A stretch of DNA of 6,591 nt from Sphingomonadaceae bacterium (GTDB taxonomy: Bacteria > Pseudomonadota > Alphaproteobacteria > Sphingomonadales > Sphingomonadaceae), in contig JACMKH010000100.1 in assembly GCA_014380205.1 (NCBI GenBank), positions 1 through 6,591 of the forward strand. The letters are read 5' to 3'. The translations under genes and the position numbers were made by a program. The notes under the pieces were generated by a model. The model searched no databases. It saw nothing but the letters and a program-made list of their open reading frames with translations, and had not been told where the DNA came from. This document shows positions 1 through 5,663 of this stretch, one piece after another (the stretch's first letter is position 1; the number at the start of each line of letters is the position of its first letter).

Positions 1-1
1 G

Positions 2-1096
2 ACCGCCGCCTCGCCCTCGGTGGCCGTGGCGCGCCCGCGCGATTGCACGGAGCTCGAAGCGGGCGCCGAGCTTGTCGCGGGCGATGGCGCGACCAAGCTT
101 GCCATCGCGTCCGTCGGCGCGGGCGATCTGTGGCTCGATCTGTCGATGCTCGCCGAGGCCGGTCCCCGGTCGGCGACGCTCGAGGCGCGTTTCGCCGAGG
201 GGGACGCCGGGATCGCTATCGAATATGTCGGGGAAGATGCCACCGCCGACGCGACCGCCGCGCAGATGCTTCGCCTCACGCCCGCATCGCCTTCGGTCAC
301 GCTCGGATGGCTGCCGGCGAGCCCGTTCCGGAGCGGATATTGCTTGCGCTGGGTGCGCGCGGACGGCGGGCGCGGGCCATGGTCGCCGCCGCTTCCGGCG
401 GGGAGCCGCATCGCGCTCGAGCCGGGGAGGGCGGCCACGGATGCCTGGCCGGGCGCGGCCGCTTCCGAGCCGGAATCGCCTTTCGACGAGGATGCGCTCG
501 ACACATCCGATCTCGCGCTGATCGCCGCCGGGCCGGGCGAATATGTCTTTCGTCCGCTCGCGCCGCGCATCCAGATCGGACCCGACGGCAAGCCCGCTCT
601 CCAGCTCATCGTCGCGGGGAGCACGGGCTTCCTGCAATTGACGGCCGAGTGGACGGTCGACGCCGCGCGGATCGCCGATCTCTCCGCCGCGATCGAGCGG
701 CGCGACGGCGCCGCGCCGCGCCTGTCGCCCGCCCCCGACGAGGTGCGCGACACCGCGTTGCTGTTGGTCCCCGAGGGCGGAGGCGAGACGATCCTCGCTA
801 CGGGAACGGCGTTGGGCGTTGCGCCCCAGACCAGCCAATTGGCCGCGACGCTCGACGCGGCGCAGATCGCGCTGATCCAACGGGGGATCGCCGGCGAGCG
901 GGGCGTGGTGAAGATCCGCTACCGGATCGACGCCGGCGATCCGACGCGGGCCGAAGGCAGCTTCGCCGAAGTCGATGGCGGCGCGGGCGTCGAGACAATG
1001 ACGGCGATGCGCGAAAGCGTGGGCGAGATTCACCGTCATGTGATCGAAATCACGGCCGATCTCGCCGATGCGCTCAATGGTGATCCGAACGGCTAG
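2..1096 (+). CDS. Uncharacterised modular protein, 5' partial; repeat-type module plus shortened N-domain-like module
   Basis: I do not recognise the family. The frame is open from base 2 with no stop before TAG at 1094-1096, giving at least 364 residues. GTG codons at 20 and 26 could be starts, but neither has a convincing ribosome binding site, so the true start probably lies upstream. Two parts can be seen. Nucleotides about 122-427 encode a beta-rich segment with a Y-C-L-R-W strand (338-352) and a G-P-W-S-P-P turn (about 374-391), which looks like an FnIII or Ig-like module and like the modules ending CDS2 and CDS3. An Ala/Pro/acidic linker (about 428-530) leads to a segment at about 539-938. 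This opens with EYVFRPLAPRI, continues with G-P-D-G-K-P-x-L-Q-L-I and ends with an Ala/Leu helix and a V-V-K-I-R-Y-R-I strand. It resembles a reduced copy of the domain that starts CDS2-CDS4 but lacks PSL-x(3)-N. The tail is probably helical. No signal peptide can be assessed and I see no membrane segment. CDS2 starts 13 bases later, so the two are probably co-translated. The coding call is firm; the module assignments are by-eye inference. Confidence 0.88.
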   Translation, partial: TAASPSVAVARPRDCTELEAGAELVAGDGATKLAIASVGAGDLWLDLSMLAEAGPRSATLEARFAEGDAGIAIEYVGEDATADATAAQMLRLTPASPSVTLGWLPASPFRSGYCLRWVRADGGRGPWSPPLPAGSRIALEPGRAATDAWPGAAASEPESPFDEDALDTSDLALIAAGPGEYVFRPLAPRIQIGPDGKPALQLIVAGSTGFLQLTAEWTVDAARIADLSAAIERRDGAAPRLSPAPDEVRDTALLLVPEGGGETILATGTALGVAPQTSQLAATLDAAQIALIQRGIAGERGVVKIRYRIDAGDPTRAEGSFAEVDGGAGVETMTAMRESVGEIHRHVIEITADLADALNGDPNG

Positions 1097-1103
1097 AAAG
1101 GAG
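1097..1103 (+). promoter_or_regulatory. Ribosome binding site of CDS2, decides its start
   Basis: AAAGGAG lies immediately after the CDS1 stop codon and six bases before ATG at 1110. This spacing favours 1110 over the upstream in-frame ATG at 1068. A start at 1068 would overlap CDS1 by 29 bases, lacks a comparable site, and would add 14 residues absent from the paralogues. The abutting stop and Shine-Dalgarno suggest translational coupling. Confidence 0.85.
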
Positions 1104-1109
1104 TTTCCC

Positions 1110-3293
1110 ATGCTCAAGATCGACGATGTCCAGCAGATCGGCTCGATCACCGCCTATGGGGATGACCGCAAGCCCAACCTCTTCTACCTGCTCCCCGGCG
1201 GGCCGCGCTTCCGGACCGACGAGAACGGGCGTCCGATCTTCCGCTTCATCAAATATCGCGAGCTTCGCGAGGAAGGCGGCGACTTCTTCGGCGGGCTCGT
1301 CACTTTCGATACCTGCCTCTCGGTGCCTGAGACGCAGCTGACCGAAGTCAAGGCCGCGCTCCAGGCGCGCGTCAACGCCCATTACCAGCGGATGAACGTC
1401 TCACCGCCGCCCGTCGAGATCGGACCGCCCACCTACACGACGGGCACCGTGAGCCTGACCATCGAGGGCGCGAACAGCCAGCTGGTCCAGAAGGTCAACA
1501 GCGCGGGCGTCCCGTCGCTCTACGGCGAGAATGTCGCGACCTTCTGGGTCGAGCTGACCAAGGAGGGGGCGACGATCTTTGAAGCCGCCATGCGCGGTCA
1601 GGGCGGGTTCGTCGGCGCGAACTATAAGGTCAAGGTCTGGGCCAAGCTGCCGCCGATCACCGGAAGCGGATTTTGGAACGCCACCAAATTCTACAGCTTC
1701 GCCCAGACGATCGACACCGAGGATAATTTCTGGAGCGAGGACAGCTATACCGAGGACATCCAGGAGCTGCTGATCCAGAACGAGGTGCAGACCATCCATC
1801 TCGACCCGATCTCGATCCCCGGCATGCCCGCCGCCGACCAGCAGGCGCTGGCGAACGAGCTGCGGAGCAATCTCTACAGCCAGCTCGAAGCGATGGTCGA
1901 GCGCAACATGCTCAAGGAAATTCAAAAAACGGACCCCGACACCAAGTCGCTGCGCGAAGAGCAGGATATCGAGGACGTCAAGCGCACGGTCACCAACAAC
2001 CAGATCGCCAGCGTGACGCTGAACCTCAGTGAGGCGCATACGATCGAATGGGCGCTCAACCCGCAGGGTACGCTGCCCAACATCACGACCATGACGGGTC
2101 CGGACGGGCCGATCAAATGGGAAGACTATGCGATGGAGGTGGATCTCAACGATCCCTTCTTCCAGACGCTCGAGGTCTCGCTGATGGTCAACGCCGATTT
2201 CAAGGATCTGCCGCTGCACAGCGTGGAGGCGAAGCTCAGCTATCCGCTGGGAGACCAAAAGGTGCAGGAATTCGTTTTCAAGGCGCCCGAGGACGTCGGC
2301 CGGTTCCGCACCTTCATCGTCAACAAGCACAAGAAATATAAGTATTCCTACACGGTCAACTACGCCGGCGAGAGCCGCACGTTCACCTCACCCGAGGTCG
2401 AGACCGACGACACCAGGCTGACCATCAACGTCGACGAACTCGGCATCTGGGTGGTCGACATCTCGGCGGGCGACATCAACTTCGCGCAGGTCAAGCAGGC
2501 GCAGATCACGGTGCGCACCGAGGAGGCCGACACCCCGATCGAGCGCCAGTTCACGATGAACGAGCAGGTGCACGACTTCAAGATCCGCGAGGTGACGATG
2601 CGACCGCGCAAGCAGCCGTTCAAATACCGCGTCAAATATTTCATGACCGACGGCAAGGAGTTCGACAGCGGCTGGCAGGAGCAGGACGCGCCGCAGCTTT
2701 ACATCAACGATCCCTTCGCCGCCACCCAGACGGTCAGCCTGCGCGCGATTGGCGACCTGACCAACAAGATCGCCTCGATCATGGTGGATCTGACCTACGC
2801 CGACGAAGCCAATGCATATGTCCAGAAGAAGACCATCAGCCTGTCACAGGCGCAGGCATTCTTCGATTGGTCGTTCCCCGTGATCACCGAGACCGGCGGC
2901 AAGGTCGGCTATTCGGCGACCATTCTCTACAAGGACGGGACCTCCACCGAGATTCCCGAGACCCAGGCGACGCGCTCGACGATCCAGCTCGGCGACGTCG
3001 TCGCCGACCGGCTCGAGGTGGCCATCATCCCCGATCTGCTCGATTTCACCGTGGTCAAGCTGGTCAACGCCAGCCTCCACTACGAGGACGCCGCCAACGG
3101 CATCAGCGAGCGCAAGGACTTCATCTTCAAGACCGGCGACGCGGCCAAGACCTGGACTGTCGATCTCAAGGACAAGATGAAGACAGGCTATAGCTGGAGC
3201 GCCAAATATTTCCTCACCGACGGGACCCAGCGGGCGACGCCGCCCACGCCGACGCAGGAGCTGTCGCTGCTGCTCGAGTTGCCGGCCGCCTGA
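1110..3293 (+). CDS. Uncharacterised paralogous protein: N-terminal domain, PQG/DPFF hinge, four beta modules (727 aa)
   Basis: I do not recognise the family. The product is a soluble-looking 727-residue protein with no signal peptide or membrane helix and one cysteine (in the strand FDTCLSV). Residues 1-180 carry the domain shared with CDS3 and CDS4: F-Y-L-L-P at 25-29, G-R-P-x-F-R-F-I-K-Y at 40-49, GTV at 112-114, PSLYGEN at 135-141 and LTKEG at 149-153. Residues about 185-215 are rich in aromatic residues. Residues about 260-310 are polar and helical (R-N-M-L-K-E-I-Q-K). A hinge follows, PQGTL at 318-322 and DLNDPFF at 345-351. Four beta modules run at about 348-445, 446-536, 537-631 and 632-727, each ending with a Y-x(4-6)-Y strand, usually an acidic-G turn, then a Thr/Pro-rich strand. 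The P-I-x-V-V-Y-S-L and R-P segment of CDS3 and CDS4 is strongly diverged here. Lys content is higher and GC lower than in CDS1. A structural or binding role is inferred from the all-beta repeat makeup. The gene call is near certain; the function is unknown. Confidence 0.95.
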   Translation: MLKIDDVQQIGSITAYGDDRKPNLFYLLPGGPRFRTDENGRPIFRFIKYRELREEGGDFFGGLVTFDTCLSVPETQLTEVKAALQARVNAHYQRMNVSPPPVEIGPPTYTTGTVSLTIEGANSQLVQKVNSAGVPSLYGENVATFWVELTKEGATIFEAAMRGQGGFVGANYKVKVWAKLPPITGSGFWNATKFYSFAQTIDTEDNFWSEDSYTEDIQELLIQNEVQTIHLDPISIPGMPAADQQALANELRSNLYSQLEAMVERNMLKEIQKTDPDTKSLREEQDIEDVKRTVTNNQIASVTLNLSEAHTIEWALNPQGTLPNITTMTGPDGPIKWEDYAMEVDLNDPFFQTLEVSLMVNADFKDLPLHSVEAKLSYPLGDQKVQEFVFKAPEDVGRFRTFIVNKHKKYKYSYTVNYAGESRTFTSPEVETDDTRLTINVDELGIWVVDISAGDINFAQVKQAQITVRTEEADTPIERQFTMNEQVHDFKIREVTMRPRKQPFKYRVKYFMTDGKEFDSGWQEQDAPQLYINDPFAATQTVSLRAIGDLTNKIASIMVDLTYADEANAYVQKKTISLSQAQAFFDWSFPVITETGGKVGYSATILYKDGTSTEIPETQATRSTIQLGDVVADRLEVAIIPDLLDFTVVKLVNASLHYEDAANGISERKDFIFKTGDAAKTWTVDLKDKMKTGYSWSAKYFLTDGTQRATPPTPTQELSLLLELPAA
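2151..3290 (+). repeat. Four tandem beta-sandwich-like modules at the C-terminus of CDS2 (protein-level repeat)
   Basis: The repeat is visible in the protein, not as identical DNA. Module ends align as Y-K-Y-S-Y-T-V-N-Y-A-G, F-K-Y-R-V-K-Y-F-M-T-D-G, V-G-Y-S-A-T-I-L-Y-K-D-G and T-G-Y-S-W-S-A-K-Y-F-L-T-D-G, each followed by a polar strand and a closing hydrophobic strand. Module lengths are about 98, 91, 95 and 96 residues. Modules 1 and 3 start with N-D-P-F (codons at 2148 and 2706, both AACGATCCCTTC), whereas modules 2 and 4 do not. The fold (Ig-like or FnIII-like) is inferred from length and strand pattern; boundaries are approximate. Confidence 0.65.
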
Positions 3294-3304
3294 TCGACAC
3301 GTTT

Positions 3305-3314
3305 GAAGGGGAGG
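3305..3314 (+). promoter_or_regulatory. Ribosome binding site of CDS3
   Basis: GAAGGGGAGG sits in the 26-base gap after CDS2, five bases before ATG at 3320. It selects this ATG over the in-frame ATG at 3344, which has no purine-rich stretch at the right distance. CDS4 also has a short leader of about eight residues before its second Met, in keeping with the 3320 start. Confidence 0.8.
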
Positions 3315-3319
3315 CGGCG

Positions 3320-5617
3320 ATGCTGCTGCTCGACACGAATACGATGGAGTTCGAAGGCATCACGGTCTTTCCGGACCATGCCGACCCGCAACAATTCTAC
3401 TACATGCCGCTCGCGCCGCACCTCACGATGCGTCCCGACGGCGCTGGAGCCGGGCATCCCCAATTCTCGCTGATCCGCTTCAAGGGCGAGGCGGGGACCG
3501 GCGGCTTCGTCAACTTCGACGTCAATCTCGGGCTTCCACCCGAGCGCGCCGCCGCGCTCGCGTCGGCGGTGCAGCGGATGGCGGATCTGCGCGATCCGCC
3601 GCGGCTCGCGCCGGTTCCGGTGGTGGATGGGACCGTCCATCTGCTGATGCTAGGCGAGGACAGCAGCGCCGAGCCCGAAGAAGGCGAGGAGCCCGCGGCG
3701 GGAGCGATCCGCTTCGTCGAGACGATCAGCCACGCCGCCAGCCCCTCGCTCTACGGCGACAATCAGGCGGCCTTTTCGGTCCAGCTGACGCAGGAAGGCG
3801 TGACGACCGTTCTCCAGTCGATCGAGGGCGAGATATTACCGATCGCGGTGGTCTATTCGCTCGAATATCTCGGGCTGCGGCCGTCCTATGCCGTCCGGCT
3901 GACGATCGACTGGGATCGCGTCCAGGAGCATATGGACGAGAGCTTCGGCGCCAACCTGTTGTTCGTCTCGACCGAGATCGGCAAGGCGGTCGACGAGCTT
4001 GTCGAGAAGAAGGTCATAAAGTTCGAGGCGGACAGCTTCGTCGACGATAGCGACGCCGACGCGGGCACGATCGCCGGGCGGCGCGACGCGGCGATCGCCC
4101 AGGTCCGCGCGATGATCACCGACGCCTTCTTCCAGCCTTCGCTTCCGCCCTGGACCAACGACAAGCAGCAATGGTCGAACGATCTTCAGAAAGCGGCTGA
4201 TGTGATGTCGCTGATCGCGGGCGGCCCGGCCGCGGCGCGAACATCAAAAGCGATGTTTTCCTACAAGAAGATGGAATATAAGCGGATCGACCGCAAATCG
4301 CTCAACGTCAGCTTCTCCGAGCGCGCGACCGTGCGCCGGACGATTTTCCCCCAAGGGCACCTCGCCGGCCTGTTCGAGGCGCTGCGCGCGCCGGGCGTCG
4401 ATCGCGGACGCTTCATCACCGACGTCAATCTCGACGACCCGTGGTTCAAGCGGCGGCGGCTCGAAGTCTCGGTGCACGATTATTTCGAGAACGACCGCAT
4501 CGATTCGATAAACGTCCGCGCGCGCTACAACGGCGAGCCCAAGAACGCGATCCTGACCAAGGCCGCGGCTTCGCACGCGTTCGAGTGGGGCGGCCGGCTC
4601 GAGGGCAACACGCTGAGCATGCCGGTCGAGCTTTCGTACGAAGTCAGCTTCGCGAACGTCGATGCGACCGAACGACCGCAAAGCATCGTATCGCCCGTCA
4701 AGGCCGAGGATGCCGAGGTGCTCCGGCTCAACCCCCGTGGCTTTGCCGAGGACACGCTCTACGCGATCCGCGCGATCCCGATCAGGGCGGACAGTTTCCC
4801 TTGGGAGCGTTATCCGATGGTCGAGGCGCATCTTCGCTACGCCGATCCGGCCAACGGCCTCATGCAGACCGAGGTGTTTCATCTCACCAAGGAAAAGCCG
4901 CAGGACGAGTGGAAGCTGTTCCTGCTCGATCTCACACGCCCCGATTTCGAGCAGCGGATCGTCTATCGCGGCGCCGACCACAAGGATCACGAGACCGAGT
5001 GGGTGGTCAACGAGACGGGCGACGTGCCCGTGCGCGATCCCTTCCCGAGCAAGCGCGAGCTGCAGGTCGCCGTCTCCGCCGACTGGACGGTCTACAAGCG
5101 CGCCTTCGTCGACGTGGTTTACAAGGACGAGGCGAGCGGCGCGCAGGAGCAGACCTCCTTCGAGTTCAAGGCCGATGACGACGGCCGTAAGACCGCGGTG
5201 TTCGAGATGCAGGATCCGATGCGGCGAACGCTCGAATATAGCGCGCTGTTCATGGGGCTCGACGGCTCGTCGGCGGAGGTTCCGGTCTCGCAGACCAACG
5301 CCAACTCGATCATCGTCAAGCCGGGCATGATGGGTCGCAGGATCGTCGAGGTGCGGCCGCCCGCCGACTTCGCCGCGCAGAACCTGTCCAGGGTCACGGT
5401 CGATCTGGTGTTCGAGGATCTCGCCGGCGGCATCGACACCCGATCCAACATGGTGTTCGAACCCTCCGGCGGTCCGCGCTTCTTCGAGCACGCGTTCGCC
5501 GATCCTTCGCGCGCCAAATATATGCGCACGATCGCCTATCTGTTCACCAACGGTATGCAGAAGACAGTCGGCCCCGAGGCGAGCGAGGATGGGCTGATCC
5601 AGTTGAAGGCGCCGTGA
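3320..5617 (+). CDS. Uncharacterised paralogous protein: N-terminal domain, PQG/DPWF hinge, four beta modules (765 aa)
   Basis: I do not recognise the family. This 765-residue protein has the same architecture as CDS2 and a closer N-terminal match to CDS4. The shared domain shows V-F-P-D-H-A-D-P-x-Q-F at 16-26, H-P-Q-F-S-L-I-R-F at 46-54, GTV at 104-106, an acidic insert at 113-124, PSLYGDN at 142-148, a LTQEG helix start, P-I-A-V-V-Y-S-L at 174-181 and R-P at 187-188. Next come a W-D-R-V-Q-E-H helix, T-D-x-F-F-x-P-S-L-P at 267-276 and a Gly/Ala-rich linker. The hinge is PQGHL at 344-348 and DVNLDDPWF at 368-376. Four beta modules follow at about 373-478, 479-576, 577-669 and 670-765. I count no cysteine in the whole protein, and there is no signal peptide or membrane helix, so it probably folds in the cytoplasm unless exported by a dedicated route. 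The rare codons TTA (3836) and ATA (3833, 4016, 4508) occur, unlike most of the window. A non-enzymatic structural or binding role is inference. Confidence 0.95.
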   Translation: MLLLDTNTMEFEGITVFPDHADPQQFYYMPLAPHLTMRPDGAGAGHPQFSLIRFKGEAGTGGFVNFDVNLGLPPERAAALASAVQRMADLRDPPRLAPVPVVDGTVHLLMLGEDSSAEPEEGEEPAAGAIRFVETISHAASPSLYGDNQAAFSVQLTQEGVTTVLQSIEGEILPIAVVYSLEYLGLRPSYAVRLTIDWDRVQEHMDESFGANLLFVSTEIGKAVDELVEKKVIKFEADSFVDDSDADAGTIAGRRDAAIAQVRAMITDAFFQPSLPPWTNDKQQWSNDLQKAADVMSLIAGGPAAARTSKAMFSYKKMEYKRIDRKSLNVSFSERATVRRTIFPQGHLAGLFEALRAPGVDRGRFITDVNLDDPWFKRRRLEVSVHDYFENDRIDSINVRARYNGEPKNAILTKAAASHAFEWGGRLEGNTLSMPVELSYEVSFANVDATERPQSIVSPVKAEDAEVLRLNPRGFAEDTLYAIRAIPIRADSFPWERYPMVEAHLRYADPANGLMQTEVFHLTKEKPQDEWKLFLLDLTRPDFEQRIVYRGADHKDHETEWVVNETGDVPVRDPFPSKRELQVAVSADWTVYKRAFVDVVYKDEASGAQEQTSFEFKADDDGRKTAVFEMQDPMRRTLEYSALFMGLDGSSAEVPVSQTNANSIIVKPGMMGRRIVEVRPPADFAAQNLSRVTVDLVFEDLAGGIDTRSNMVFEPSGGPRFFEHAFADPSRAKYMRTIAYLFTNGMQKTVGPEASEDGLIQLKAP
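4436..5614 (+). repeat. Four tandem beta-sandwich-like modules at the C-terminus of CDS3 (protein-level repeat)
   Basis: The protein has four modules of about 106, 98, 93 and 96 residues. Module 1 opens DDPWFKRRRLEVSV and module 3 is preceded by RDPFP and opens with SKRELQVAV, giving the same D-P-aromatic mark at modules 1 and 3 as in CDS2. Modules 2-4 share a central strand with an acidic turn (A-H-L-R-Y-A-D-P-A-N-G, V-D-V-V-Y-K-D-E-A-S-G, V-D-L-V-F-E-D-L-A-G-G). This strongly resembles A-S-L-H-Y-E-D-A-A-N-G in module 4 of CDS2. Boundaries and fold are inferred by eye. Confidence 0.65.
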
Positions 5618-5651
5618 TCGTGCGCCCGATCCTCCCCTTCCGCCCGGCCAC

Positions 5652-5656
5652 TGGAG
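5652..5656 (+). promoter_or_regulatory. Weak ribosome binding site of CDS4
   Basis: TGGAG lies seven bases before ATG at 5664. It is the only purine-rich Shine-Dalgarno-like stretch in the 46-base gap and is weaker than the sites before CDS2 and CDS3, so CDS4 may be translated less efficiently. The later in-frame ATG at 5685 has no such site. Confidence 0.55.
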
Positions 5657-5663
5657 CCCTGCC

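Noticed and set aside
1068..1109. Extended start for CDS2 at ATG 1068
   Set aside because: It overlaps the end of CDS1, lacks a good ribosome binding site and adds 14 residues with no counterpart in the paralogues. AAAGGAG at 1097-1103 supports 1110.
1506..1532. DNA similarity between the PSLYG region of CDS2 and that at 3743-3763, considered as a recombination or attachment site
   Set aside because: The match TCGCTCTACGGCGA is short and in frame with a conserved protein motif, so common descent with protein constraint explains it.
1401..2330. Minus-strand reading frame (309 codons) across CDS2
   Set aside because: It is a complement shadow of CDS2. The paralogous match of CDS2 to CDS3 in this region shows that the + strand is the coding one.
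3836..3838. Rare TTA leucine codon in CDS3, considered as a translational control point
   Set aside because: TTA-based control is known from Streptomyces, and nothing here suggests that lineage. A single rare codon is not evidence of regulation.
5616..5631. Short inverted repeat GATCG-6-CGATC after the CDS3 stop, considered as a terminator
   Set aside because: The stem is only five base pairs, it overlaps the CDS3 stop codon, and a C-rich stretch rather than a T run follows. Read-through into CDS4 is more likely.
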